DNA of 64,000 nucleotides, taken from NCBI RefSeq assembly GCF_027497195.1, contig NZ_CP114905.1, positions 7,141,001 through 7,205,000 on the forward strand, given 5' to 3'. Source of the DNA: Streptomyces sp. WMMC500 (GTDB lineage Bacteria; Actinomycetota; Actinomycetes; Streptomycetales; Streptomycetaceae). This document shows, in pieces, positions 27,535 to 36,684 of this stretch. A program made the translations under genes and the position numbers. The notes under the pieces were generated by a model, which ran no database searches, had not been told where the DNA came from, and saw only the letters and a program-made list of their open reading frames with translations. The first letter of the stretch is position 1; the number at the start of each line of letters is the position of its first letter.

Positions 27535-27549
27535 CTTTGCGGGGCGGGG

Positions 27550-30500
27550 TCAGGCCCGTACGAGCCGGAACGTCAGGGACAGCGGCTCGTCCGTGAACGG
27601 CTCGCCGTAGCCCTCGGCCTCGGCCGTCCCGCCCGCGGCGAAGTCCGTCGCGAGGACCTCCTCCGCGATCAGCCCGGCGTGGTCCGTGAGCGCCTGGCGG
27701 ACCTCGGCGTCGGTCGTGGACCAGCGCAGCCGGATCCGGTCCGCGACGTCCAGGCCGGAGTTCTTCCGCGCGTCCTGGACCAGCCGGATCACGTCCCGGG
27801 CCAGGCCCGCGCGGCGCAGCTCCGGCGTGATCTCCAGGTCCAGCGCCACCGTCGCGCCCGCGTCGGAGGCCACCGACCAGCCCTCCCGCGGGGTCTCCGT
27901 GATGATGACCTCCTCCGGGGAGAGCGCCAGGGTCTCCCCGCCGACCTCCACCGTCGCGCTGCCGCGGTCGCGCAGCGCGGCCGACAGGGCCGCCGCGTCC
28001 GCCGCCGCGACGGCCCTCGCCACGTCCTGCACCCGCTTGCCGAACCGCTTGCCCAGCGCGCGGAAGTTGGCCTTCGCGGTGGTGTCCACCAGCGAGCCGC
28101 CGGCCGTGCCGCCGGTGGCCTCGGAGAGGGTCGCCAGCGTCGTGACGTTCAGCTCCTCGGCGATCTGCGCGCGCAGTTCGTCCGGCAGCGTCGCGAAGCC
28201 CGCGGCGGCCACCAGCGCCCGCGACAGCGGCTGGCGGGTCTTCACGCCGGACTCCGCCCGCGAGGCCCGGCCGAGCTCCACCAGGCGCCGTACGAGCTGC
28301 ATCTGCCGCGACAGCTCCGGGTCGAACGCCGCCGGGCCCGACCCGGCCGGCTCCGGCCAGGCCGCCAGGTGCACCGAGGCCGGGGCGTCGGGCACGACGG
28401 GCACCACCAGGTCCTGCCAGACGCGCTCGGTGATGAACGGGACCACCGGGGCCAGCAGCCGCGTCACGGTCTCCAGCACGTCGTGGAGCGTGCGCAGCGC
28501 CGCCTTGTCGCCCTGCCAGAAGCGCCGCCGGGAGCGGCGCACGTACCAGTTCGACAGGTCGTCGACGAAGGCGGACAGCAGCTTGCCGGCGCGCTGGGTG
28601 TCGTAGCCGTCGAGGGCGTCCGTCACCCGGGTCGTCAGCGCGGCCAGCTCGCCGAGCAGCCAGCGGTCCAGCAGCGGCCGGTCCGCGGGCGCCGGGTCGG
28701 CCGCCGAGGGCGCCCAGCCGGCGGTGCGGGCGTACAGCGCCTGGAACGACACCGTGTTCCAGTACGTCAGCAGGGTCTTGCGCACGACCTCCTGGATCGT
28801 CCCGTGGCCGACCCGGCGGGCCGCCCATGGCGAGCCGCCGGCGGCCATGAACCACCGCACCGCGTCGGCGCCGTGCCGGTCCATGAGCGGGATGGGCTCC
28901 AGGATGTTGCCCAGGTGCTTGGACATCTTGCGGCCGTCCTCGGCGAGGATGTGCCCGAGGCAGACCACGTTCTCGTAGGAGGACTTGTCGAAGACGAGCG
29001 TGCCGACGGCCATCAGCGTGTAGAACCAGCCGCGGGTCTGGTCGATGGCCTCGCAGATGAACTGCGCGGGGTAGCGGGTCTCGAAGACGTCCTTGTTCTT
29101 GTACGGGTACCCCCACTGGGCGAAGGGCATCGAGCCGGAGTCGTACCAGGCGTCGATGACCTCGGGCACCCGCTCCGCGCGCAGCGCGCAGCCGTCGGCG
29201 GTGCAGGGGAAGGTGACCTCGTCGATGTACGGGCGGTGGGGGTCCAGGGACGACTGGTCGGTGCCGGTCAGCTCGGTCAGCTCGGCCAGCGACCCGACGC
29301 AGGTGAGGTGGTCCTCGGCGCAGCGCCAGACGGGCAGCGGGGTGCCCCAGTAGCGGTTGCGGGACAGGGCCCAGTCGATGTTGTTGTTCAGCCAGTCGCC
29401 GTAGCGGCCGTGCTTGACGGAGTCCGGGTGCCAGTTGGTCCGCTCGTTCTCGCTCAGCAGGGCGTCCTTGACGCGGGTGGTGCGGATGTACCAGGACGGC
29501 TGCGGGTAGTAGAGCAGCGGCGTGTGGCAGCGCCAGCAGTGCGGGTAGCTGTGCTCGTACGGCTCGTGGCGGAAGAGCAGGCCGCGCGCGTCGAGGTCGG
29601 CGACCAGCGTCTCGTCGGCCTTCTTGAAGAACTGGCCGCCGACGAGCGGCAGGCCCTCGCCGAAGGTGCCGTCCGCGCGTACCGGGACCTCGACCTCGAT
29701 GCCGTACTGCCGGGAGACCTTGAAGTCGTCCTCGCCGAACGGGGCCTGGTGGACCAGGCCGGTGCCGTCCTCGGTGGTGACGTAGTCGGCGTTGACGACG
29801 TAGTGCGCGTCGGAGAGGTCGACGAGGCCGAAGGGCGGCCGGTACGTCCAGCGCTCCATCTCGGCGCCGGTGAACGACTGCCCGGTGGTCTCCCAGCCCT
29901 CGCCCAGCGCCTTGCCGACCAGCGGCTCGGCGACGACGACCTTCTCGGTGCCGTCGGTGGCGACGACGTAGGTGACGTCCGGGTGGGCGGCGACGGCGAA
30001 GTTGGCGGTCAGCGAGAACGGCGTGGTGGTCCAGATGACCAGCGCCGCCTCGCCGGCCAGCGGGCCGGAGGTGAGGGGGAAGCGGACGTAGACCGAGGGG
30101 TCGACCACGGTCTCGTACCCCTGCGCCAGCTCGTGGTCGGACAGGCCGGTGCCGCAGCGCGGGCACCAGGGGGAGACGCGGTAGTCCTGGACGAGCAGGC
30201 CCTTGTCGTAGATCTGCTTCAGGGACCACCAGACGGACTCCACGTACTCGGAGTTCATCGTCCAGTACGCGTCGTCCAGGTCGACCCAGTAGCCCATCCG
30301 CTCGGTCAGCTCGGCGAAGGCGTCCGTGTGCCGCTGGACCGAGGCGCGGCACTTGTCGTTGAACGCGGCGATGCCGTACGCCTCGATGTCCTGCTTGCCG
30401 TTGAAGCCCAGCTCCTTCTCCACGGCCAGCTCCACCGGCAGCCCGTGGCAGTCCCAGCCGGCCTTGCGGGCCACGTGGTAGCCGCGCATGGTGCGAAAGC

Positions 30501-30720
30501 GCGGGAAGACGTCCTTGAAGACGCGCGCCTCGATGTGGTGCGCGCCCGGCATGCCGTTCGCGGTGGGCGGGCCCTCGTAGAAGACCCACTCGGGCCGGCC
30601 CTCGGACTGCTCCAGGGAGCGGGCGAAGACCTTCTGCTCGCGCCAGAAGTCGAGCACGGCGTGTTCGAGGGCGGGCAGGTCGACCTGGGCGGGTACCGGG
30701 CGGTACAGGGGCGTGGTCAT
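27550..30720 (-). CDS. ileS: Isoleucyl-tRNA synthetase IleS
   Basis: A 1056-residue class I aminoacyl-tRNA synthetase charging tRNA-Ile. The HIGH-like signature is GAHHIEARVFKDVF (HHIE at about 61-64). The KMSKS loop is DGRKMSKHLGN (Lys at about 598). The editing domain lies between them. Length and these variants fit the long, eukaryote-like IleRS type found in actinobacteria; some members of that type are less sensitive to mupirocin, but this is not shown here. The ATG has GGAGGAAGAG upstream, and that site can pair with a complementary CCTCCGG in the T-box leader. Confidence 0.96.
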   Translation of the reverse strand: MTTPLYRPVPAQVDLPALEHAVLDFWREQKVFARSLEQSEGRPEWVFYEGPPTANGMPGAHHIEARVFKDVFPRFRTMRGYHVARKAGWDCHGLPVELAVEKELGFNGKQDIEAYGIAAFNDKCRASVQRHTDAFAELTERMGYWVDLDDAYWTMNSEYVESVWWSLKQIYDKGLLVQDYRVSPWCPRCGTGLSDHELAQGYETVVDPSVYVRFPLTSGPLAGEAALVIWTTTPFSLTANFAVAAHPDVTYVVATDGTEKVVVAEPLVGKALGEGWETTGQSFTGAEMERWTYRPPFGLVDLSDAHYVVNADYVTTEDGTGLVHQAPFGEDDFKVSRQYGIEVEVPVRADGTFGEGLPLVGGQFFKKADETLVADLDARGLLFRHEPYEHSYPHCWRCHTPLLYYPQPSWYIRTTRVKDALLSENERTNWHPDSVKHGRYGDWLNNNIDWALSRNRYWGTPLPVWRCAEDHLTCVGSLAELTELTGTDQSSLDPHRPYIDEVTFPCTADGCALRAERVPEVIDAWYDSGSMPFAQWGYPYKNKDVFETRYPAQFICEAIDQTRGWFYTLMAVGTLVFDKSSYENVVCLGHILAEDGRKMSKHLGNILEPIPLMDRHGADAVRWFMAAGGSPWAARRVGHGTIQEVVRKTLLTYWNTVSFQALYARTAGWAPSAADPAPADRPLLDRWLLGELAALTTRVTDALDGYDTQRAGKLLSAFVDDLSNWYVRRSRRRFWQGDKAALRTLHDVLETVTRLLAPVVPFITERVWQDLVVPVVPDAPASVHLAAWPEPAGSGPAAFDPELSRQMQLVRRLVELGRASRAESGVKTRQPLSRALVAAAGFATLPDELRAQIAEELNVTTLATLSEATGGTAGGSLVDTTAKANFRALGKRFGKRVQDVARAVAAADAAALSAALRDRGSATVEVGGETLALSPEEVIITETPREGWSVASDAGATVALDLEITPELRRAGLARDVIRLVQDARKNSGLDVADRIRLRWSTTDAEVRQALTDHAGLIAEEVLATDFAAGGTAEAEGYGEPFTDEPLSLTFRLVRA

Positions 30721-30999
30721 CGGGGACTCTTCCTCCGGCTGGCGTGCTGACGGCCGAACCGGAGGGACGAGAGCCGGGGCTCCCGCGGTACCACCCTCCT
30801 TGGCGGCGGAGCGCGCGCCGCACGCCCACCGCCCCCTCATTGGGGCAGCGCTGCCGGTTCTACTCGCCCGGGGGCTTTCCTCCGGCGGCTCCGGGGTGAT
30901 CTTCGCTCCGCGCACGCCGCCCGGGCTCACACCGTCCCCGGGTCGCTCCTCGGCTGCGTACGGAGGTACTCGTCCCCATCCACGCCTGTCGCTGCCGAC
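30721..30999 (-). promoter_or_regulatory. Translational T-box riboswitch of ileS
   Basis: Reading the minus strand, the conserved T-box sequence AGGGTGGTACCGCG is at 30797-30784. Upstream, GGTG...GAAG-ATC-ACC forms a short Stem I with an isoleucine specifier codon ATC (30900-30898). Downstream, CCCTCCGG can pair with CCGGAGG, which contains the ileS ribosome binding site, so the switch should act on translation. Uncharged tRNA-Ile would bind and free the site. This matches the known ultrashort-Stem-I T-boxes of actinobacterial ileS. AGTGTA at 31000-31005 (TACACT on the minus strand) may be its -10. Confidence 0.88.
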
Positions 31000-31164
31000 A
31001 GTGTACGGCCACGGGCCGTGCGCCGCCGACAGGGTTTCCGCGGCGGCCGGCGCTGGGCCGTTCGGCCCAGCCCCGGCAAACCGCACGGGCGAGCGGAAGC
31101 CCGGGATTACCCGGCGCGGGGCTGGGCACAACGTTTTGAGACCGGTCAGCCATGGCGTGCCCTG

Positions 31165-31193
31165 TTGCCGCGGACCCAGTGTCGATTTATCGT
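31165..31193 (+). promoter_or_regulatory. Candidate promoter of the DksA/TraR-type gene
   Basis: TTGCCG (31165-31170) and TATCGT (31188-31193) are separated by 17 bases. Transcription would begin about 40 bases before the ATG. The gene is divergent from ileS. Confidence 0.45.
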
Positions 31194-31242
31194 TCCGGCA
31201 CCGTTCGCGAACAAGATCACAATATGTGAAGGGGTCCCGGCC

Positions 31243-32256
31243 ATGGTTGCGAAGAAGACCGCGCCGGCGGCGGAGAAGTCCACAGCGAAGAAGACCACGG
31301 CGAAGGCGGCGAAGAAGACGGCGAAGAAGGCGCCGGCGAAGAAGGCCGCCGCGGGCCGGGCCCCGGCGAAGGCCGCGGGGGAGCGGGCGGCGAAGAAGCA
31401 GGCCCCGCGGAAGCAGGCCACGAAGAAGGCCGCCAAGCAGGCCACGAAGGCGGCCACGAAGACGGCCGCGAAGGCCGCCACGAAGGCGGCCGCGAAGAAG
31501 GCCACGAAGAAGGCCACGAAGAAGCAGGCCACGAAGAAGACGGGGAAGAAGGCGGCGGGGAAGAAGACGGCGGCGACCGCGGGGGCGGCCGGTGGCGCCG
31601 CCCCCGCGAAGAAGTCGCCGCCCGCGAAGAAGGCCGCGGCCGGGAAGGCACCGGCCGCACGGACCGAGCCCGCGAGGAAAACCGCGGCACGGGCCGCCGC
31701 CCCGGCGCGGAAGCCGGTGCAGAAGGCGGCGGCCAAGAAGACGTCCGCCAGGACGTCTCCTGGGAAGAAGACGGGAGCCAAGACGGTGGTCGCAAAGAAG
31801 ACGCAGGTGGTGGAGGCCCCGGTGGCCGAGGCGGCGGGCGGGACGGCAGCTCCGGCCGAGCCGGGCGAGCTGGCCGTGCGTCCGGGGGAGGACCCCTGGA
31901 CTCCCGAGGAGGTCGCGGAGGCCCGGCAGGGCCTGCTGGACGAGGTCGCGAGCCTGCGCTCGGAGATCCGCGCCTCCGAGGAGGCCGTCAGCGGCCTGAT
32001 GCGCGACTCCGGCGGCGGCGCCGGGGACGACCAGGCCGACACGGGGACGAAGAACATCTCGCGCGAGCACGAGATGGCGCTCGCCGCGGGCGCCCGGGAG
32101 CGGCTGGTGCAGACCGAGCGCGCCCTCGTACGGCTCGACGACGGGACGTACGGGCGCTGCGAGTCCTGCGGCAAGCCGATCGGCAAGGCCCGCATGCAGG
32201 CGTTCCCGCGGGCCACCCTGTGCGTGGAGTGCAAGCAGCGGCAGGAGCGCCGCTGA
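31243..32256 (+). CDS. TraR/DksA-type zinc-finger protein with histone-H1-like N-terminus
   Basis: A 337-residue two-part protein. Residues about 1-200 are Lys/Ala/Thr-rich repeats (AKKTTAKAAKKTAKKAPAKK type), like the tails of histone H1 and bacterial HU-like DNA-compacting proteins. Residues about 215-337 form a DksA/TraR module: an acidic coiled-coil region, then a C4 zinc finger (CESCG...CVECK). DksA-type proteins bind the RNA polymerase secondary channel and tune rRNA and stress transcription. The Lys-rich tail probably holds the protein on DNA. The start is ATG 31243; the open frame upstream is not protein-like. Confidence 0.85.
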   Translation: MVAKKTAPAAEKSTAKKTTAKAAKKTAKKAPAKKAAAGRAPAKAAGERAAKKQAPRKQATKKAAKQATKAATKTAAKAATKAAAKKATKKATKKQATKKTGKKAAGKKTAATAGAAGGAAPAKKSPPAKKAAAGKAPAARTEPARKTAARAAAPARKPVQKAAAKKTSARTSPGKKTGAKTVVAKKTQVVEAPVAEAAGGTAAPAEPGELAVRPGEDPWTPEEVAEARQGLLDEVASLRSEIRASEEAVSGLMRDSGGGAGDDQADTGTKNISREHEMALAAGARERLVQTERALVRLDDGTYGRCESCGKPIGKARMQAFPRATLCVECKQRQERR

Positions 32257-32369
32257 GGGGTCGCCGGAGGCGCTGACGGGGCCGGTGGGCGGCGGTTACG
32301 GGCTGTGGTGCGACGGCTCGTACGGGTGTGTCGTACGCTCGACCCCAGTCAGCGCACCGGAGGGCACAC

Positions 32370-33077
32370 GTGACAGAGGCGGAGCGGATCAGCGGGGACG
32401 CCACGGAGCCCCGCGGGCAGGACGAGGGCGCCTCCGCGGCGGACGAGAAGGCCGTGGCCGACGGCCCCACCGACCCGGCTGACCCGGCCGACCGGGCCGC
32501 CCCGGCCGGCAGCGCCTCCCAGACCGACACGGACGGCAAGGCGAGGCCCGGAGAGGCCGAAGGCGGCGCGGCACAAGCGGCGCCGCGCGGCCCCCGGCGC
32601 ATCGGCGTGCTCCTCGGCGTCGCCGCCCTCGTCTACGCCCTCGACCTCGTCACGAAGCTGATCGTGGTCGCCGAACTGGAGCCGGACAACCGCTCCGTCG
32701 AGGTGGTCGGCGACCTGCTGCGCTTCCAGGTCGTCCGCAACGCGGGCGCGGCGTTCGGCATCGGCGAGTCGATGACCGTCATCTTCACGCTGATCGCCGT
32801 GATCGTCATCGGCGTGATCGCCCGGCTGGCGCGCAAGCTCTACAGCCTGCCCTGGGCCATCGCCCTCGGCCTGCTGCTCGGCGGCCCGCTCGGCAACCTC
32901 ACCGACCGCCTCTTCCGCTCCCCGGGCTTCTTCAAGGGCCACGTCGTGGACTTCATCGCCCCCGAGCACTTCGCGGTGTTCAACCTCGCGGACTCCGCGA
33001 TCGTCTGCGGCGGCATCCTCATCGTGGTCCTGTCCTTCCGCGGCCTCGACCCCGACGGCACCGTCCACCGCGGCTGA
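32370..33077 (+). CDS. lspA: Lipoprotein signal peptidase LspA
   Basis: A 235-residue membrane aspartyl protease that cleaves prolipoprotein signal peptides. Four membrane helices lie between about residues 83 and 225. Conserved blocks are [32 protein letters not shown] (first catalytic Asp), GHVVDFI and [13 protein letters not shown] (second catalytic Asp). An unusually long, acidic, disordered N-terminus of about 80 residues precedes the first helix. The GTG has GGAGGG 5 bases upstream. It probably shares an operon with the rluD-like gene, 35 bases downstream. Confidence 0.93.
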   Translation: MTEAERISGDATEPRGQDEGASAADEKAVADGPTDPADPADRAAPAGSASQTDTDGKARPGEAEGGAAQAAPRGPRRIGVLLGVAALVYALDLVTKLIVVAELEPDNRSVEVVGDLLRFQVVRNAGAAFGIGESMTVIFTLIAVIVIGVIARLARKLYSLPWAIALGLLLGGPLGNLTDRLFRSPGFFKGHVVDFIAPEHFAVFNLADSAIVCGGILIVVLSFRGLDPDGTVHRG

Positions 33078-33100
33078 CCGGGGCGCCCGTACGCGCCTGC

Positions 33101-33106
33101 GATACT
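33101..33106 (+). promoter_or_regulatory. Possible -10 element for a leaderless pseudouridine synthase gene
   Basis: GATACT ends 6 bases before the GTG at 33113, and no ribosome binding site is visible between them. This fits initiation on a leaderless transcript. Confidence 0.4.
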
Positions 33107-33112
33107 TCCCGG

Positions 33113-34054
33113 GTGAGTACCGTGCCCGAGATCCGCACCCTGCCCGTACCCGACGGCCTCGAAGGCGAGCGGCTCGACGCCGCGCTCGCCCGGATGTTCG
33201 GGTTCTCCAGGACCAAGGCCGCCGAACTGGCCGGCGCCGGCAAGGTCCTCGTCGACGGGCGGGAGGCGGGGAAGTCGGACCGGGTGACGGCCGGGGCATG
33301 GCTGGAGGTCGAGATGCCGGCGCCCGCCGCACCGGTGCGGGTCGTCGCCGAGCCGGTGCCCGGGATGACCGTCGTCTACGACGACGAGCACGTGGTCGTC
33401 GTGGACAAGCCCGTCGGCGTCGCCGCCCACCCCAGCCCCGGCTGGAGCGGGCCCACGGTCGTCGGCGGCCTGGCCGCCTCGGGGTACGCCATCTCCACCT
33501 CCGGCGCCGCCGAGCGGCAGGGGGTGGTGCACCGGCTGGACGTCGGCACCTCGGGGCTGATGGCGGTGGCCAAGTCGGAGCGCGCGTACACGCTGCTGAA
33601 GCAGCAGTTCCGGGAGCGCACGGTCGACAAGCGCTACCACGCGCTGGTCCAGGGCCACCCCGACCCGCTGAGCGGCACCATCGACGCGCCCGTGGGCCGC
33701 CACCCCGTGCACGACTACAAGTGGGCCGTCGTCGCCGACGGCAAGCCCAGCGTCACGCACTACGACCTCGTGGAGGCGTTCCGCGCCGCCAGCCTGCTCG
33801 ACATCAAGCTGGAGACCGGCCGCACCCACCAGATCCGCGTGCACATGTCCGCCCACCGGCACCCGTGCGTCGGCGACCTCACCTACGGCGCCGACCCGGT
33901 GCTCGCCCGGCGGCTCGGCCTGGACCGGCAGTGGCTGCACGCCGTCAGGCTGGGCTTCGAGCACCCCGAGGACGGCCGGTGGGTGGAGTTCGCCTCGGAG
34001 TACCCCGAGGATCTGCGGCGGGCCCTGGACACCGTACGGGCGGAGAGCGCCTGA
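33113..34054 (+). CDS. RluA/RluD-family 23S rRNA pseudouridine synthase
   Basis: A 313-residue enzyme that isomerises uridines in 23S rRNA. An S4 RNA-binding domain covers about residues 15-75 ([20 protein letters not shown]). The catalytic block is [18 protein letters not shown], with the invariant Asp in [15 protein letters not shown] and [20 protein letters not shown] are family-typical. Placement just after lspA is common in bacteria, where the gene is usually called rluD. Confidence 0.92.
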   Translation: MSTVPEIRTLPVPDGLEGERLDAALARMFGFSRTKAAELAGAGKVLVDGREAGKSDRVTAGAWLEVEMPAPAAPVRVVAEPVPGMTVVYDDEHVVVVDKPVGVAAHPSPGWSGPTVVGGLAASGYAISTSGAAERQGVVHRLDVGTSGLMAVAKSERAYTLLKQQFRERTVDKRYHALVQGHPDPLSGTIDAPVGRHPVHDYKWAVVADGKPSVTHYDLVEAFRAASLLDIKLETGRTHQIRVHMSAHRHPCVGDLTYGADPVLARRLGLDRQWLHAVRLGFEHPEDGRWVEFASEYPEDLRRALDTVRAESA

Positions 34055-34082
34055 CGGCCGCGGCGGCGCCGCTGTCCGCGCC

Positions 34083-35165
34083 CTACGGCAGCCCGACGCC
34101 CGGGGCCTGCGCGGTGGCCCCGCCCCGCGGCGCCTGCGCCGTCATCACCTTCGGCAGCGCGTACGGGTGCTTCTCCCGCAGCCAGCCGATCAGCTCCTCG
34201 CGCACCATGCAGCGCAGGTCCCACAGCGCGTCCGCGTCCCGCGCGGTGGCCAGCGCCCGCACCTCCATCGTGGTCGGCGTGGTGTCCGTGACCACCAGGC
34301 TCCAGCCGCGCCCGTCCCAGTGCGCGCACCCGAGCAGCACCTCGTGCAGCCGCTCGCGCAGCGCGCGCACCGGCGTGGAGTGGTCCAGGTGGAAGTAGAC
34401 CGTGCCGGTCAGCTCGGACCCGCCGCGCGACCAGTTCTCGAACGGCTGGCTGGTGAAGTACGACACGGGGATGGTGATGCGGCGCTCGTCCCAGGTCTTC
34501 ACGGTCAGGAACGTCAGCGTGATCTCCTCGACCGTCCCCCACTCGCCCTCGACGACGACCGTGTCGCCGATGCGCACCAGGTCGCCGAAGGCGATCTGCA
34601 GCCCCGCGAAGAGGTTGCCGAGCGTCGACTGCGCGGCGATGCCCGCGATGATCCCGATGACGCCCGCGGACGCGAGCATCGAGGTGCCCACCGTCCGCAT
34701 CTGCGGGAACGTCAGCAGCATCGAGGCCGCCGCGACCGTGCAGATGACGAACACCACCACGCGCTGGATCAGCGTGAGCTGCGTGCGCACCCGCCGGCGG
34801 CGGGCGGAGTCGCGGGCCTTGGCCTTGTAGCGGTGGTACGTCAACTCCACCGCGACCGCGACGACCTTCGTCAGCAGCCACGCCACCGACGCGATCAGCA
34901 GCAGCGCCAGCACCCGGGTGAGCACCGTGCGGCTGTCGTCGCCGTGGGTCAGCTCCGTCCGCTCGTACGTGCCCAGCAGGATCGACGTCAGGATGGCGAG
35001 CTGCAACGGCACCCGGCAGCTTCGCAGCAGGCCCCATATCGGGGTCTCGGGGTGCCGGGCGTCGGCGCGGCGCAGCAGCAGGTCGACCACGACCCCGGCG
35101 ATCGCGGTGACCGCCACGGCACCGCCGATGACCAGGACGGGCCGGAGCACATCCTCGGTGGACAC
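34083..35165 (-). CDS. MscS-family mechanosensitive channel
   Basis: A 360-residue membrane protein with four or five hydrophobic segments (about residues 8-30, 50-72, 85-108, 135-155 and 160-190). The MscS signature is present: a pore-lining Gly/Ala-rich helix (SAGVIGIIAGIAAQSTLGN) followed by LQIAFGDLVRIGDTVVVEGEWG and VEEITLTFLTVKTWDERRI. It should open under membrane tension to release solutes. The GTG has AAGGAGG upstream. It ends convergently with the pseudouridine synthase gene and is divergent from the hydrolase gene. Confidence 0.9.
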   Translation of the reverse strand: MSTEDVLRPVLVIGGAVAVTAIAGVVVDLLLRRADARHPETPIWGLLRSCRVPLQLAILTSILLGTYERTELTHGDDSRTVLTRVLALLLIASVAWLLTKVVAVAVELTYHRYKAKARDSARRRRVRTQLTLIQRVVVFVICTVAAASMLLTFPQMRTVGTSMLASAGVIGIIAGIAAQSTLGNLFAGLQIAFGDLVRIGDTVVVEGEWGTVEEITLTFLTVKTWDERRITIPVSYFTSQPFENWSRGGSELTGTVYFHLDHSTPVRALRERLHEVLLGCAHWDGRGWSLVVTDTTPTTMEVRALATARDADALWDLRCMVREELIGWLREKHPYALPKVMTAQAPRGGATAQAPGVGLP

Positions 35166-35218
35166 GTGAGCCTCCTTCGAACGCGGACCTTCCCGACCGT
35201 ATCTGCCACGATGGGCGC

Positions 35219-35812
35219 ATGACGATTCTGCTTTTCCACTCCGTTCACGGAGTGCGTCCGGCCGTGCACGCGACGGCGGAGCGCTGGCGCACCGCCGGGC
35301 ACGAGGTGGTCGTCCCCGACCTCTTCGACGGCCGCACGCCCGCGACGGCGGAGGAGGGCAGGGAGGTCAGGGACGCGATCGGCACGGACGAGCTGCTGGC
35401 GCGGGCCGTCAAGGCCGCGGCGCCGTACTCGGCGCGCGGGGTGCTGTACGCGGGGCTCTCGCTCGGCGGGGCACTGGCGCAGAACCTGGCGCTCGCCGAC
35501 GCGCACGCGCGGGGGCTGCTGCTGATGCACGGCACGTCCGACGTCGCGGACGGGGCCACGGCCGCCGCCGGGGAGCTGCCGGTGCAACTGCACGTGGCGG
35601 ACCCCGACCCGTACGAGACGCACGACTGGCAGACGGCCTGGTACCTGCGGATGGGCCGGGCCGGCGCCGACGTGGAGGTCTTCCGCTACCCGGGCGCGGG
35701 GCACCTGTTCACCGACCCCGACCTGGCGGACTACGACGCGGAGGCGACGCAGTCCGCCTGGCGGGTGGCGGATGCGTTCGTGGCGGAGCTGGACGAGCGC
35801 TCCGCCACGTGA
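35219..35812 (+). CDS. Dienelactone-hydrolase-family protein
   Basis: A 197-residue cytoplasmic alpha/beta hydrolase. The nucleophile elbow is YAGLSLGGALAQNLA, with Ser as the likely nucleophile rather than the Cys of classical dienelactone hydrolases. GAGHLFTDPDLADYD carries the catalytic His. The substrate is unknown. The ATG has no clear ribosome binding site. GTATCT at 35199-35204 could be a -10 giving a leader of only about 8 bases. The start is 53 bases from the divergent channel gene. Confidence 0.85.
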   Translation: MTILLFHSVHGVRPAVHATAERWRTAGHEVVVPDLFDGRTPATAEEGREVRDAIGTDELLARAVKAAAPYSARGVLYAGLSLGGALAQNLALADAHARGLLLMHGTSDVADGATAAAGELPVQLHVADPDPYETHDWQTAWYLRMGRAGADVEVFRYPGAGHLFTDPDLADYDAEATQSAWRVADAFVAELDERSAT

Positions 35813-35830
35813 CCCGGGGGGCGGGGGTTC

Positions 35831-36622
35831 CTACGCGCCCAGCTTGTCCAGCTCGGCCGGGAGCAGGTTGGTCTCGACGTTCTTACCGTCGATCTTGATC
35901 GTCGGCGTGCCCTCGATGCCGGCGTCGTCGAAGCTGGCGATCATCTGCAGGGCCCACTTGTCGAACGTGCCCTTGTTGACGTTCTTCTGGAACTCCTTGT
36001 TGCCCTTCAGCTCGTCGACGTTCTTGGCGACGTCCAGCAGGTACTCGTTGTCGGCGAACTTGTCCTCGGCCTCCGGCGGGTGGTGCTCGGCCGAGTAGAG
36101 CAGCCCGTGGTACTCCTTGAACGCCTCGGTGCTGACGTCGAGGGCCGCGCCCAGGGCGCTGGCGGCGTTCTTGGAACCGTCGCCGCCGAAGTTGCCGTCG
36201 ATGATCGCGCCGAGGTGGACGCGCAGTTGGTACTTGTCGTCCTCGGCGCCCTTCTTGATCCGCTCGCCCAACTGCTGCTCGAACTGCGCGCAGGCGGGGC
36301 AGCGCAGGTCCTCGTAGACGTCGATGGTCTTCTCGGCGTCCTTGCCGCCGAGTACGACGGTGGTGCCGTCGTCGCCCTCGGCGTTCGCCGGCTGGACCAG
36401 CTTGGCGTTCTTCGCGGCGCCCCAGTCCTTGTCGCTGCCGTCGTCGCCGCCGAGGGCGGAGACGGCGACGACGATGCCGCCGATGACGGCAAGCACGCCG
36501 ACGACGGCACCGCCGACGAAGAGCTGCCGGCGCACCTTCTCCTTCTTGGCCTGCTTCTCGCGCTCGACGCGCAGCCGCTCGCGCGCGGCCCGCTTGGCTT
36601 CCTGACTGTTTCGCTTGCTCAT
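35831..36622 (-). CDS. DsbA-like thioredoxin-domain protein, membrane anchored
   Basis: A 263-residue protein. A basic coiled N-terminus (SKRNSQEAKRAARERLRVER) is followed by one membrane helix (about residues 33-55), then an extracytoplasmic thioredoxin-fold domain. The redox motif is DLRCPACAQFEQQ (CPAC). Late in the domain, GIEGTPTIKIDGK gives the cis-Pro. The helical insertion fits the DsbA/Mdb-like family. It probably oxidises or isomerises disulfides outside the membrane. It follows a membrane-protein gene on the same strand after 62 bases and ends convergently with the hydrolase gene. Confidence 0.88.
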   Translation of the reverse strand: MSKRNSQEAKRAARERLRVEREKQAKKEKVRRQLFVGGAVVGVLAVIGGIVVAVSALGGDDGSDKDWGAAKNAKLVQPANAEGDDGTTVVLGGKDAEKTIDVYEDLRCPACAQFEQQLGERIKKGAEDDKYQLRVHLGAIIDGNFGGDGSKNAASALGAALDVSTEAFKEYHGLLYSAEHHPPEAEDKFADNEYLLDVAKNVDELKGNKEFQKNVNKGTFDKWALQMIASFDDAGIEGTPTIKIDGKNVETNLLPAELDKLGA

Positions 36623-36684
36623 GGTGGGAGGTCCTCGTCGGTTCGGGGTGGCTGTGTCCGTGCGTGTGCGGCGGAGCTGCCGGA

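Noticed and set aside
26123..30829. A long minus-strand open frame running through divIVA and ileS
   Set aside because: It is a frame-shifted shadow of ileS with Arg/Gly/Pro-rich translation; the real ileS frame has all synthetase motifs.
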